A stretch of DNA of 64,000 nucleotides, from assembly GCF_030269925.1 (NCBI RefSeq), contig NC_085110.1, positions 3,348,001-3,412,000 of the forward strand. The letters run 5' to 3'. This DNA comes from Bombyx mori (Eukaryota; Arthropoda; Insecta; Lepidoptera; Bombycidae). This document shows positions 18,812 through 30,219 of this stretch, one piece after another. The notes beneath the pieces are model-generated. The model was not told the origin of the DNA and did not search any database. It worked only from the letters and a program-made list of their open reading frames with translations. The translations under genes were made by a program, and so were the position numbers. Position 1 is the first letter of the stretch; every line of letters begins with the position of its first letter.

Positions 18812-21694
18812 TTAGGTTGCACGTCGACCTCTTTGTCGAGTTCGACGAGTACGGTTACCGGGGTCCCTAAGCCTGCCCCTAGTATTAGAGCTGAAGGCAT
18901 CTAATGCAAAGGTTATTGGATCTGATGGATCCGTAAGGACGTGTCTAGGGCGTCGACGGTGACTGGCTCCTGCATGATCAGGATTCGGGGAGTAGTCAGC
19001 GGCGGCAACGATAAGGCGATTATCATGACGCATAGCCTTATCGAAGTATCGTTCCGATGCTGACTTCATGTATTTCGGAATTGATTCGAGGCCCAGGTCG
19101 TCGTGTAGGTCAACGTTCCTCACGAACCACGGAGCCCCGACAACTAACCTGCAAAAACGGGATTGTAGGGATTGGAGGGTGTCTATGTGTGTGCGGGCCG
19201 CGTGAGCGAACACCACACTCGCGTAAGTCATGACGGGCCTTATGCAAGTTTTGTAAAGTGTCACCTTGTTCCGAAGGGACATTTTACTCCGCTTACAGAT
19301 CATGGGGTAGAGTCTACCGAGAATAAACGCGGCACGGTCACGGACTGATTTTATATGCGGGCGGAATGTCATCGATGCATCCAGGGTAACGCCCAGGTAC
19401 TTGACCTTCCTGGCCCAGGGTATGGGTTGTCTAAAGAGAGTAATCGGGGGTGTGAGATTCCTCCTCCTAATCCGGGAGGAAATCCGTGTGGAGCTTCCCC
19501 TCTGAAATAGCACCGCAGTACTTTTCGCTGGGTTGATGTCTATGCGCCATTTTCGGAACCACTGTCCTAGGGCTAGGGCTGCGCTCTGAAGCTTCTTCGC
19601 GATTAGGGACTTATTTCTACTAGAATAGTAAACAGTCGTGTCGTCGGCGAATAAAGCTAAATGGGTCGGCGGCGACCGGGGAATATCGTTGACGAATAAG
19701 CTAAATAGGAGGGGTGAGAGGACAGAGCCTTGCGGGACTCCAGCTGTGAGAGGTCGTGGGGAGGAGCGGGTTCCCTCGACTCGATATCGAAAAGAGCGGT
19801 TCGACAAGAAGTCCCGTATGATGAGCACGAGACTATCCGGCACGCCCATGTTGAATAGTTTGAAAATCAAACCGTTGTGCCAGACTTTGTCGAACGCTTT
19901 TGCGACGTCGAAGAAGAGAGCTCCCGTGTATAACGGTTGTGGTCGATTAAGCCCCACAAGAATGTGCTCCGTGAGGCGGTGCACCTGTTGAACGCATGAG
20001 TGATTTGTACGGAATCCGAATTGTTCATCGATGAGAATGCCCTTGGATGAGACGAAATCTCTGAGGCGCTTGTAGAGCAGACGCTCATACAGCTTGCCTA
20101 GAGACATGAGGAGGCTAATCGGGCGGTAACTCGTCGGATGATTTTTTGGTTTACCGGGTTTATGTATGCCGATAACGTCCGCTTCTTTCCACACCGCGGG
20201 AAAGATACAGTTCGCCATAGCGGCATTGAAAATAGATGCCAACATCACGATGAGTTGGACGGGTAGAAGTTTAATAACGCGGTTAGATATACCGTCGGAA
20301 CCGGGAGCCTTGCGAGGACGTAGGTCTTTGATCAAGTCTTTAACTTCCATCGGGGTGACGGGTGGTAACGCATCCGAGGGTGGCAAGGAGGCTCTGCGTT
20401 CTACCTCACTGTCTACTAATTCTACATGAACAGGGTCCACGGATTGAGTGCTGGGCGTGCACTGGGTTTGCAATGTATCGGCCAGCAGCTCTGCTTTTTC
20501 GTCATCATCAAAGGCCGCGAGTCGGCCTGAGGGGCCTACGAGGGGGGGCATAGTTACTACCGTATCCGATTTGAGAGTACGAGCTAAGCGGTAGTAAGAC
20601 CTTTGGGAGGGCGCGAGTCCTTCTAAGAAATCAGACCATCTGGCATCTCGGACTTCGGCGATGCGAGACTTTACGTCGCGTTGTAGGGCACGCATTCGAA
20701 TACGATTTTCCGCGGTAGGATACCTGTCGTAGGCGCGTATCGAGGCGTTCTTAGCTCTAAGGAGTTCCCTAATATCGTCGGACAATTTGAAGCGGTGAAG
20801 GAAGTCCTCCGCTACAACTTGTTTCGATGACCTATCTAATGTCGAGGTGATGTGTGATGTTAAGATGTCTATGGCTTCAGCGGTATCCTGAGGAGACGGG
20901 GTAGAGTCCGGGTTAAACGGGAGCGATGGTGGATCAGATTCAGCCAGGCTGATGCCCAGCGTGTGCCAATCCACCACAGTCCTCGTGACGGGAACGGAAT
21001 CGGGAGCGCGACCGAGCTTCATAACGACGGGACGGTGGTCTGAATCTAACTCTGAAACTACTTCGATCGAGTGTAAGCGCAGAGTTACGTTTTTTAATAA
21101 CGCTATGTCGAGTATATCCGGGCGATGCGCGATATTTAGCGGGTAGTGAGTCGGGGTTAACGGAGCGACGATATCGAAGGCGAGATCATCGACTAACGCG
21201 TCAAGCCGCCTGCCATTCGGGGTTGTGGTGTGTGAGTTCCACCTGATGTGTTTACAATTTAGGTCGCCCGCCAGAATGACAGAGCTCCCCATACCGAGCA
21301 GCGCCTCGATATCACTGCTTAGAACGATCTTATCCGGTGGAAGATAAACGGACGCGATAACGATCGGCGCGTGTCCCGTCAGTGAGATTCGGCACACTGA
21401 TGCTTCGATATTAGCGAGCGCGGGAGGATCGAGCGGGACGCAATGCAGGGCTCTTCTATAGTAAATGACGGTACCACCACCACGGGCAGAGAGCCTGTCG
21501 TTCCTGACCATGTTATAGTTCGCGATTTTAGGGTCACGGCGCGCGGGCTTAAGTAGGGTCTCCTGCACTAAAAAGATATCAATTTGATGGTCACGCAAAA
21601 AGTCAGAAACCTGATCACGTTGATTTGCGAGACCGTAAGCGTTAAAAAATCCTATCGTCACGGATAGGGGCTTTATTCTACTTATATACGCCAT
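18812..21694 (-). CDS. Jockey LINE ORF2: endonuclease-reverse transcriptase (copy 2)
   Basis: 960 residues, identical to the translation at 5299-8181: endonuclease (QET 44-46, GDLN 143-146, SDH 218-220), then RT (D596 in FDVAKAFD, FADD 682-685). All catalytic residues expected of an active element are present. Starts three bases after the ORF1 stop. Confidence 0.95.
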   Translation of the reverse strand: MAYISRIKPLSVTIGFFNAYGLANQRDQVSDFLRDHQIDIFLVQETLLKPARRDPKIANYNMVRNDRLSARGGGTVIYYRRALHCVPLDPPALANIEASVCRISLTGHAPIVIASVYLPPDKIVLSSDIEALLGMGSSVILAGDLNCKHIRWNSHTTTPNGRRLDALVDDLAFDIVAPLTPTHYPLNIAHRPDILDIALLKNVTLRLHSIEVVSELDSDHRPVVMKLGRAPDSVPVTRTVVDWHTLGISLAESDPPSLPFNPDSTPSPQDTAEAIDILTSHITSTLDRSSKQVVAEDFLHRFKLSDDIRELLRAKNASIRAYDRYPTAENRIRMRALQRDVKSRIAEVRDARWSDFLEGLAPSQRSYYRLARTLKSDTVVTMPPLVGPSGRLAAFDDDEKAELLADTLQTQCTPSTQSVDPVHVELVDSEVERRASLPPSDALPPVTPMEVKDLIKDLRPRKAPGSDGISNRVIKLLPVQLIVMLASIFNAAMANCIFPAVWKEADVIGIHKPGKPKNHPTSYRPISLLMSLGKLYERLLYKRLRDFVSSKGILIDEQFGFRTNHSCVQQVHRLTEHILVGLNRPQPLYTGALFFDVAKAFDKVWHNGLIFKLFNMGVPDSLVLIIRDFLSNRSFRYRVEGTRSSPRPLTAGVPQGSVLSPLLFSLFVNDIPRSPPTHLALFADDTTVYYSSRNKSLIAKKLQSAALALGQWFRKWRIDINPAKSTAVLFQRGSSTRISSRIRRRNLTPPITLFRQPIPWARKVKYLGVTLDASMTFRPHIKSVRDRAAFILGRLYPMICKRSKMSLRNKVTLYKTCIRPVMTYASVVFAHAARTHIDTLQSLQSRFCRLVVGAPWFVRNVDLHDDLGLESIPKYMKSASERYFDKAMRHDNRLIVAAADYSPNPDHAGASHRRRPRHVLTDPSDPITFALDAFSSNTRGRLRDPGNRTRRTRQRGRRAT

Positions 21695-21697
21695 TGA

Positions 21698-22288
21698 TTA
21701 CCGGCGGAGTGAGGGGAGGACGTACGTATTTAATGACGCGTATACGTCGGCGTATTCCTGCACAACGGCGATAAAGTGTTGTGCAGTGGAGGCAGCGCGA
21801 ATGGCGTCGCCCAAAGCGTTAACGCGCTCAAAGTTGATCGACTGAAAGAAGTCGATCGCTAAAGCGAGATTGTCGGACGCGGTCGGAGGGCAAGTCGCGG
21901 GAGAGGGACGAGTCGCGGGGGCGGGACGAATCGCGGAGGAGGGAGTTGTAGCCGTGTTCGTGTACGGCAGCGGTTTCGCCCAGGCCGAGACACTGGGCAC
22001 CGCCGCCGGAACGAACGCTGGCTTAGCCTGCGACGCAGAGGGTGCCGAGGCTTTGATGTCTGGGCCGGAAGCTCGGAGGCGGTTTTGGCGGGCGACGCGG
22101 CTATTTATTTTCGGGGCTCGGGGGCATCCGCGGTAATTTGCGGGGTGACCCTGTGTTCGACACAGGACGCAGCTAGGCGGTTCCGTCGCGGTTTTTTGAT
22201 CGCGAGTGCATAGGGCCGTGGCGTGATCGCCTAAACATTTGACGCATCGGGGGCGCGCGTGACAGTTACGGGAAGAGTGCCCATACAA
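21698..22288 (-). CDS. Jockey LINE ORF1 (gag), zinc-knuckle part (copy 2)
   Basis: Same as 8185-8775 except for one H-to-R change in the Pro/Ala-rich linker (21909 C versus 8396 T). The knuckles CVKCLGDHATALC and CVLCRTQGHPANYRGC are intact. Confidence 0.85.
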   Translation of the reverse strand: MYGHSSRNCHARPRCVKCLGDHATALCTRDQKTATEPPSCVLCRTQGHPANYRGCPRAPKINSRVARQNRLRASGPDIKASAPSASQAKPAFVPAAVPSVSAWAKPLPYTNTATTPSSAIRPAPATRPSPATCPPTASDNLALAIDFFQSINFERVNALGDAIRAASTAQHFIAVVQEYADVYASLNTYVLPSLRR

Positions 22289-22307
22289 TTGACAGTTATG
22301 GCACTGG

Positions 22308-23366
22308 CTAGGAGTGCCTTTTTTTATGGGGGGCTTCGACAGCGATACCAGAGAGCCTACAGACGGTCTGTGTGTTAAAGATTTTCTTACCCTCGGGGGT
22401 AGGCTGGAGAGCGACTAGAACCATATTATATGGCTCCCTACCGCGACCGGTGTGCATACGGTGCACAGAATTCACTGGTAGGCCTTGTTCTAACAGGTCG
22501 GCTTTTACGAGCTCTACATCTAACTCTTTCGGGATTCCGCGTATTACAACGCGGAGTTCGCGCTCCTCCTGAAGCGTATAAGTGTGGAAGCTTATACGCT
22601 CCTTACGGAGGTAAGAGGTGAGGGCCCTATGGTCATCAGATGAATGCACCTTTATTTGGATGCCGTTCGCGAGGTTACGGGCATTCGTGAAATTGATATT
22701 TTTGGCCTTAAGGGCCAGGGAAACTCGATCCCAAGCTGCCTTCTCTTGAAGGATTACCGGAGGAGGGGACTGGGTTTTATTTTGTGCCACCGGACGCGGC
22801 GACGGACTGGCACGGGCTGGAGGCGCAACGGGAGTCTGGGGGCGGGGGCGCGACGCGTTCGCGGCTTTGCTAATTTTAGCGGCCGCGGGAGCTCGAGACT
22901 CCGCGGCACGCTTCTTACCCTTTTGTACCAGGGTAAATCCATCCGTCGATGAGGCGGGGGCGAGGTCGACCTCCATCTCCGAGTCAGAGTCGGAGGACGA
23001 GGAGGCGGGCGCCGGTGACCTACGAGCAGGTGTTTTGGAGGGCGCGACGGAGGCCGCGGATGATCGCACAGCTGGAACGGTGGCCACGGCGGACGACGCA
23101 GCAGTTTTACTCGCCAGTATAGGCGACGCGGGAACGGCAGGCACGACGGAGGTTGCGGTGCTCGATGTAGAAGCTTTGCACGCAGGTACAGGCGACGCAG
23201 GAGCAGCGAGCACGGCGGAGTCTTCGAGAGAGCTCGCAGTGTGATTGGCCTTGAAAGCCAGAAACTCTGAGGCGAGCTGTGGATGACGAAGTCGGAGGAA
23301 TTCCGCGAACACAGCGTCCATGATCGCTGAGTGCCCAGGTGGGGCGGCCCCGGGTCTTGAAGACAC
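22308..23366 (-). CDS. Jockey LINE ORF1 (gag), N-terminal part (copy 2, frameshifted)
   Basis: Identical translation to 8795-9853, ending at the same premature TAG after the A7 run (22319-22325). The shared lesion predates the duplication. Confidence 0.85.
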   Translation of the reverse strand: MSSRPGAAPPGHSAIMDAVFAEFLRLRHPQLASEFLAFKANHTASSLEDSAVLAAPASPVPACKASTSSTATSVVPAVPASPILASKTAASSAVATVPAVRSSAASVAPSKTPARRSPAPASSSSDSDSEMEVDLAPASSTDGFTLVQKGKKRAAESRAPAAAKISKAANASRPRPQTPVAPPARASPSPRPVAQNKTQSPPPVILQEKAAWDRVSLALKAKNINFTNARNLANGIQIKVHSSDDHRALTSYLRKERISFHTYTLQEERELRVVIRGIPKELDVELVKADLLEQGLPVNSVHRMHTGRGREPYNMVLVALQPTPEGKKIFNTQTVCRLSGIAVEAPHKKRHS

Positions 23367-23749
23367 TCGCCTTGCAGCGAGGCCCCAACTTCTCGGACCT
23401 GAGCGGTTCTATTGAACACAGGTGGCGATGCGGCACGATTACTACAGGACAAAGAAAAACACAACAAAACGGAAATAACAAAAAGAAACAGAACAATTAA
23501 ACACTTCCAGGAAAGCAGTTTGTCGGCAGATGTACCACGAACACAGAAATAACGAAAGGAAACAAAACAAATAAAAACTTCCAGGAAAAAAAAAACACTT
23601 GGTCGGCAGATGTACCACGAACACAGGCCGCGCGAACAATGGCCGGGCTAACAAAAGCCGGGCGAACAAAGGCCGGGCGATCGAGTGGTCGATGGGCACG
23701 TCCGCACGTGACGGGTGCCTCTATCGGAATGGTGCCGCTGGTGCTCCGG

Positions 23750-23925
23750 AATACCTCCCTGAATCGTTGGTAGCCTAAGGGACTATTCGAATGCGGGAAC
23801 AGGTAGATGTGCTCACGGGGCTCAACCTGAGAGAGCTTGTTAACACTAGCCCCAGTTTCGCTGTATCTACCACAGAAACCGCAACCCGCTGAGAAGTTCC
23901 GGTGATAGTGGGTCGTGAGAATTTT
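23750..23925 (-). mobile_element. LINE 3' UTR fragment (duplicate of 10237-10412)
   Basis: Carried by the duplication. Confidence 0.7.
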
Positions 23926-24347
23926 GGTAAACTTAATACGTAAAAAGAATTATGGATGATAAGAATGATGGTTCATTTGGAGATTAAATTTCACACCCGA
24001 CACTTCTACTGTTATTTGACAAACATTACTAAGATATTTCACCTTTATACTTTTCGATAAATAAAGCAATAAAGATTACAGTAAAAACTGATATACAAGT
24101 TTAATGTCAAAAAACACAAAGATAACCTTTCATACGTGGAATGCTCCGTATTTAAATAATACTCATAGAAGATAACGCTTAATATTTAAGAGTTACGTTC
24201 TAATTGTATGATTAAATCGATATAAAATAAAGAAAAATACTTCGATAAAGCATAACCCTAAAATTAGATCGTCCTTTCTCGTTAATTATTAATCTTTATT
24301 CATTGTATACGAGATAATCTAAACAAACGATATCTCACAATGCAGTA

Positions 24348-24791
24348 GTCGTCGTGGCCTAAAGGATAACACGTCCGGTGCATTTGTATCTAGCGATGCA
24401 ACGGTGTTCGAATCCCGCAGGCGGGTACCAATTTTTCTAATAAAATACGTACTTAGCAAATGTTCACGATTATCTTCCACGGTGAAGGAATAACATCGTG
24501 TAATAAAAATCAAACCCGCAAAAATTATAATTTGCGTAATTACTGATGGTAGGACCTCTTGTGAGTCCGCGTGGGTAGATACGACCAGCCCGCCTATTTC
24601 TACCGTGAAGCAGTAATGCGTTTCGGTTTGAAGGGTGGGGCAGCCATTGTAACTATACTGAGACCTTAGAATTTATATCTCAAGGTGGGTGGCGGATTTA
24701 CGTTTTAGTTGTCTATGGGCTCGAGTAACCACTCAACACTAGGTCGGCTGTGGGCTGTGAGATCGTCCCCAGCGGAGCAATGAAAAAAAAT
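24348..24791 (+). mobile_element. Bm1 SINE, full length
   Basis: A complete Bm1. The tRNA-like head starts GTCGTCGTGGCCTAAAGG, with A-box-like TGGCCTAAAGG and B-box GTTCGAATCCC. The body includes TTCCACGGTGAAGGAATAAC, ACTGATGGTAGGACC and GGTTTGAAGGGTGGGGC. The tail is an A-run to 24791. Its first base follows the last base of the duplicated unit exactly. A target duplication was not found. Confidence 0.92.
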
Positions 24792-26512
24792 TATGATTAC
24801 TCATTGTAGTAAATAATTTTGTAATCACTCACACCTTTGATACATGTTGACTAATGATGATTTGCGAAAAAACAATGCGATGTAGATGTAAATACGATGC
24901 TAAGCTATTTAGGTATAGATTTGAATATATTTTGTAAATGTTATTTCGTGTATAATAAATTATGATATATAATGAATATAATTGGAACGAACATACTAAG
25001 AATAGAGGAATTTAATGAGGACTTGACCGCACTCACAATACATTTTCCAATTTTTTTTAAAACGCATTCGTATTCTTTTGTAAATATTAAAAGCGATAAG
25101 TAAATCAGGCAACAGCTGTATTAAATACCGTATCACCTACTTAACAAGAATTAAAATCGATTTAGCTCACAACCAGTGAGAATAGTAAATGAAAAGTTTT
25201 GGCGAAGCAAAGTCGAACTGTAGTCTCATTTTGCTCAATGAATGTTCCACTCAATAACAATATCCATTTCCACTTAAAATTCCATGCGCCGGGCTTCCCA
25301 ATTGTATTTCAATTGAACAACTATGACGATTGTTTGATCAATTGGTTTTTGATAAGCCGATACGTAACTGATAAATATTCCGAGAAATGTCTTCATTTGC
25401 TTATTGTTTTTGAAACATTTAATCTTTAGAGGTGTGCGCTACATACAGCTTGTTTTAGCTGGATGATAAATCGATTCAAAATGAATGATCTTTGGAAAAT
25501 TTCGTACACTGAATACCATAGAGATAATTTTAATTAAAATGCGATGTAAAATGTGTATTTATTTACATACGTCACCTACGTAACAATTAATTACATTTTT
25601 ATAAGCCCGATAAACACGAAAAGATATATGTATGTTTTAAAATCGATCTTAATCTACAAATTGATAGCTTATTAATATAATAATTTATTATTTAAGATTA
25701 ATGTACAAAACGCATATATCCAGATAAACAAGTAATATATATCTATATTTTAATATAACCTTCCGATATACTCAAATAGAACATGACGTAGAAAATGGAA
25801 AGATCAAACTTATCTTACCAGTAGCGGAATCTTTTTTAGAATGTCCTTTTCACAAAAATCGTAATGTTTTTCTGTCAAAATTCTTTTGTAGCTATTTTAT
25901 ATTCATCGCGACTACAAAAAAAACATTACACTCTCGTACGCAAACATAACATTATCATTTATTTATCTCAGATCATGGTTATCGATAAGAAGCCACTGTC
26001 AAAAAAGGGTAGGGTTTTTAATTTCACCTGACGCATTTTGTGGAATGCGTCCTCTTTACTATAAAAATACATGGAATAATTTGTTTGTATGCATTATCAA
26101 AATTAAATGACAATCAAATATTTCGTTCCAAATACTAAATTAGGTTATTTATAAATGCCTTGAAAAATTTATTGATGCTCTGAGTTGTCCATTTACAGTA
26201 TAATTGTTGAAGTAAATGAATTCGACTGATCTATTGGAACCGTTTTACGTAAGATGAAAGCATAGGTACTAGGTATAAAAATATGCAATTCAGTGCATGA
26301 CTAATATGTAAATTACTCATGTTGTTTTACTTATACGTGTAGGTAGAGTTTATTGTAGGTTAAAGTTTGAAGTAAAATAATAAAAATCATGAGGATAAAT
26401 CTAACCGATTGATATTATTATAGGTAAAAGATGTTCACAGGGTTAAATGAACTGCTGAGCTTTAATGTACCGTCAGTTCCGTCCACAATAATCAGAATTG
26501 TTTTATTTCATT
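24792..26512. other. AT-rich intergenic DNA
   Basis: Long AT-rich stretch with no supported gene. A 76-residue plus ORF at 25199-25429 has no recognisable motif and unremarkable composition, so I do not call it. Confidence 0.6.
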
Positions 26513-26828
26513 ACTAGCTTCTGCCCGCGACTACGTCCGCGTGGAATAATTACTTTGGCATAATGCTAAATTTTACCCCCCCCCCCACTTCATTTACGTA
26601 GAGAGTGAAAATATTTTTTAATTAAGTATAGAATGTTAATGAATTATAGAATGGAGCTATTTAAACCCCTATTTTGAAACATTCTTTATTGCTGCTCCAC
26701 TTGTATTGGTCTTACCATGTTATAGCTTTATAGCCTTCCTCAAATATTTTTTCAAATCGGATCAGTAGTTCCTGAGATTAGCGCGCTCAAACAAACAAAC
26801 TCTTCAGCTTTATAATATTAGTATAGAT
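26513..26828 (+). mobile_element. ACTAG-type short retroposon
   Basis: Starts ACTAGCTTCTGCCCGCGAC, has an 11-base C-run (26576-26586), the block CAAATCGGATCAGTAGTTCC, then CAAACAAACAAACTCTTCAG and the end TATAATATTAGTATAGAT. The start and end match the repeats at 36880-37095 and 44602-44812. Confidence 0.75.
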
Positions 26829-26954
26829 AATTTTTTTTGTACGTGGCAAAAGATTTTGATTGATTTGATTTCACACCCGAAATTCCTACCAGAAATTATT
26901 AGAGTATTTATTACATTAAAATACCATACAGTTTTTGTGGGTCGCGATTCAAAG

Positions 26955-27234
26955 TCGACGACATAGCTCTCAAAGCTAGCAGGCTGAAGTGGCAATGGGC
27001 CGGTCACATCTGTCGAGCCAGCGACGCCAGGTGGGGGAGGAAAGTCCTCGAATGGAGGCCACGGATGGGGACAAGGAGCGTGGGGCCTCCAACCAGGTGG
27101 ACTGACGACTTAGTGCGCACGGCGGGAAGTCGTTGGATGCGGAAGGCGGAGGACCGCATTATGTGGAAGGCATTAGGGAAGGCCTATGTCCAGCAGTGGG
27201 CAGATAAAGGCTGATGGTGATAATGATGATGATT
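26955..27234 (+). pseudogene. RTE-like LINE reverse transcriptase C-terminal fragment
   Basis: The frame reads SRLKWQWAGHICRASDARW, then VLEWRPR, PPTRWTDDLVR, GSRWMRKAEDR and KAYVQQWADKG before a stop: an undisrupted but 5'-truncated RT tail of the same family as 12784-13215. It ends in a GATGGTGATAATGATGATG tract, the usual 3' end of this family here. Confidence 0.88.
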
Positions 27235-28849
27235 CAATGTAACATTAATGACAAAGATTAATAACGATTTCGGCTGACGGTTTAAACCTCAGTAAGTGAA
27301 TAGATTGGGATATGTTTACTTAAGGATCTGGATGAGTCAGTAGCGACGTAAAATCCTGCTATTTCTACAATTGAAATGTCATTGCGACCGGAAATATTCG
27401 TTCGTCGCAACGGAAACGAAGTATACATAAGAATGAGTCAAACGAACTCAAGAATGTCAACTGAAATTGCTGCAGTGCGGTTAAAGATAATCATCATATC
27501 TGTTTACACAAAATCTCTAAACCGCAATGAGTATTTGTAAAAAGCCATTGTGAGCGTCACGAAGGAAGTAAAAGTTTTCGGTCAAGCTTAAACAAACGTA
27601 GGAATACTAAGAAAGAAAGAAAAAAAGAAATCATTTATTCGCTAAGCATAGTGAAAATGAGTTATTACATACAGTTAAAAGCAGCGCGTATACTTTGTCA
27701 TTATTTGACATGTGAATTTTATTGGAGTGCAAGATATTATGATTTTATATAATTTACCTTTCATTCATTCATAATTCAACAAATAATTAAAATATCCATT
27801 ATTTATTTATTTACATATTTGATACAAACATGACTCCCATCTGATGGTGTACTTATGTAACTTGTCTTCTAACTAATCTCATCGCCTGATTCTCATATTG
27901 AGTAAGTACTAAGCGTTTTGAGCTGACTCGGTTGACAATCTATAGACTTTGAATTGTAAAATAACAACAATAAAATATAATATTAAAAACTACTTTTTAC
28001 AATTAAATCTTGCATTATTACTATTTTATAGTATTTCTATTTCATTATATAATAATTAGAATAATGTGCAGTTTTCTTGGTCAAAGATTTTTATTCGTCG
28101 ATATATTAATATTGTGATAATTACCGTAACAATTATTTTTTATTTAGTAAACTTTTCAATACATGGCTTTCCTAAAATTCACAACATGGACTAGGGCTCT
28201 GATATCTTTTTAAAATAGTAATTTATGGTTTATACTAAAGATAGCCCAGAAATAAATTTTAATGTCCTAATGACAAAACGAAATCATTTGAAGTATCGCT
28301 TTTAACAAACCAATTTCACATCTCAATACCGGCTGATGGAAAAAAAGCTTAGAACCATTGTCACCCTAGTTCAATATGATGAAGGGCCTACAGAAAAAAT
28401 TACATGTAATTACCGTAAATGTGTTAACTAGAACGTTCAAATTGCTACCTGTCACGTGAGCTCTTGCTCCTGTGTTGTGTAGCAGAAGTTTATGAATGAT
28501 GTGAATATATGGTTTTTAATAATAATATGTAGTTCATACTTTAGATGGTGTAGATAGACGCGTGCGGGCTCGCAAGATGCTCTACCTTTTTTTTAATACG
28601 CTTTCATTAGCTTCAGACGTATGTATGTTAGTATGTAACGGAATCTTTGAACATGATTTTGACCCATCAAAACGTCGGATTAACCCGAAATTTGGTATAC
28701 TTATTAAGGACCAATGACAATTCAATATTTAAAAAATATGAAAAAAATAATTGAAAACAATAAAATTATTTGTTCTAATACTATTTTTAATTCAAATTTA
28801 TTAAAATTTATTTTCTATTTTTTAGTTGGGTTTTCTATAAAAGCGTATT
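27235..28849. other. AT-rich intergenic DNA
   Basis: No gene seen. A short Bm1-like trace (CGTGCGGGCTCGCAAGATG, near 28560) precedes a T-run. The 76-residue ORF at 28714 is A/T-driven and not supported. Confidence 0.55.
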
Positions 28850-29078
28850 TTGTTAGTTTTTTTAAACTATTATTTAATTTTTCCTACCTATGCGGATGGA
28901 TAGCTTTGAGAGGGTATTTCAGCTTCTCCTTGACGTGTAGGTGAGCTCATGGGGCTTTAACCTGGAGTGTTGCTAACACTGGCCCTAGCAAGAGAAGTAC
29001 TTCGCAGAATCTACCACCGGATCGGAAACGCGACCCACTGAGAAGATCCGGCGAGAAACTCTGTGGGCTAATGCTATA
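28850..29078 (-). mobile_element. LINE 3' UTR, minus strand
   Basis: T-rich start (28857-28882), terminal-hairpin remnant (GATAGCTTTGAGAGGGTATTTCAGC), GTAGGTGAGCTCATGGGGC, TGCTAACACTGGCCCTAGC and the stem CCCACTGAG / CTCTGTGGG with one mismatch. 5'-truncated, with no coding part. Confidence 0.8.
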
Positions 29079-29361
29079 CCAGCGTTTTGAATTATATGAC
29101 GAGAGGTGAAAGACTATTTTATTTAAGCCACATTTCGCTTACTATGCAATATTTATCCTTGTAATTAAAGGTGCGTTTTATTTGGTATTATTAATCAACA
29201 GTTCGATGTTTTTAATTGAACTCTAATCAAGTTTACTCCATTTAAAATAAAGTTTTTCTGTTCTGATATTTTTTTCAAAATTTCACTTTAAATTCTTTTT
29301 TAATTTCTTAATTAAATTTCTTAATAAATTTCTTTCTTAAAACTTTAAATTTCACTTTGAA

Positions 29362-29795
29362 GTCGTCGTGGCCTAAGCGGTAAGACGTCCGGTGCATTCG
29401 TGCTGAGCGATGCACCGGTGTTCGAATCTCAGGCGGGTACCATTTTTTCTAATGAAATACGTATTCAACAAATGTTCACGATTGACTTCCACGGTGAAGG
29501 AATAACATCGTGTAATAAAAATCAAACCCGGAAAATTATAATTTGCGTAATTACTGGTGGTAGGACCTCTTGTGAGTCCGCGCGGATAGGTACCACCACC
29601 CTGCCTATTACTGCCGTGAAGCAGTAATGCGTTTCGGTTTGAAGGGCGGGGCAGCCGTTGTAACTATACTTGAGATCTTAGAACTTATATCTCAAGCTGG
29701 GTGGCGCATTTACGTTGTAGATGTCTATGGGCTCCAGTAACTACTTAACACCAAGTGGGCTGTGAGCTCGTCCATACATCTAAGCAATAAAAAAT
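29362..29795 (+). mobile_element. Bm1 SINE, full length
   Basis: Complete copy: head GTCGTCGTGGCCTAAGCGG, B-box GTTCGAATCTC, body and tail CTAAGCAATAAAAAA. A one-base loss near the B-box (CTCAGGCGG instead of CCGCAGGCGG) suggests it can no longer be transcribed well. Confidence 0.92.
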
Positions 29796-29990
29796 ACATG
29801 AAAAAAAGCCTTCAAAAGCAATGGCGGGGAATAACTTGAAAACATATTAATTCTCAAAGCTCCGACGTCATCGGTTCAATTGCCTAATCGTTGTATTATT
29901 GTTTTTCCTTCCTTTTTTATGTTTTTGAGGTAAAAAATAGCTCGTCTTGTTTGTGTTACATACAAAGATGATTCGAATCGTTCCTTAAAC

Positions 29991-30219
29991 TTTTTTTTTA
30001 TTGCCATTGTAGGCAGACGAGCATACGGCCCACCTGATGGTAAGTGGTCACCGTCGCTCACGGACGTCAGCAATGCCAGGGGCAGAGCCAAGCCGCTGCC
30101 TACCATTAAGTACTCTCCGCAAGCCTCGTTTGAAGAAGGACATGTCATAGCGCTCGGAAAACACCGTGGAGGGGAGTTCATTCCAAAGCCGGATGGTACG
30201 TGGCAGAAAAGATCTTTGG
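29991..30219 (-). mobile_element. LINE RT C-terminal / 3' end fragment
   Basis: Begins with a T-run (29991-29999), then TTGCCATTGTAGGCAGACG, and reads ...NSPPRCFPSAMTC in a shadow frame. The true RT frame has the WNELPSTVFP-type tail. Same family as 4317-4684 but shorter. Confidence 0.8.

Larger units (their letters stand above)
18570..23748 (-). mobile_element. Jockey-clade non-LTR retrotransposon (copy 2)
   Basis: Duplicate of the element at 5057-10235, with the same 5' UTR repeats, frameshift, ORF2 and tail. It arose by segmental duplication and not by retroposition, because flanks on both sides are duplicated too. Confidence 0.9.
10835..24347. repeat. Tandem segmental duplication, copy 2 (complete unit)
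   Basis: This is the complete second copy under the tandem model. It opens with AT-rich DNA, the tRNA-Gln, LINE and RTE fragments (10835-13513), followed by the part matched by copy 1 (13514-24347). The identity to copy 1 ends at 24347, the base just before the first base of a Bm1 SINE. The part before 13514 is present only once in the window because copy 1 is cut by the window edge. Confidence 0.85.

Noticed and set aside
25199..25429. 76-residue ORF in AT-rich DNA
   Set aside because: Length expected by chance in this region; no motif, no conserved copy.
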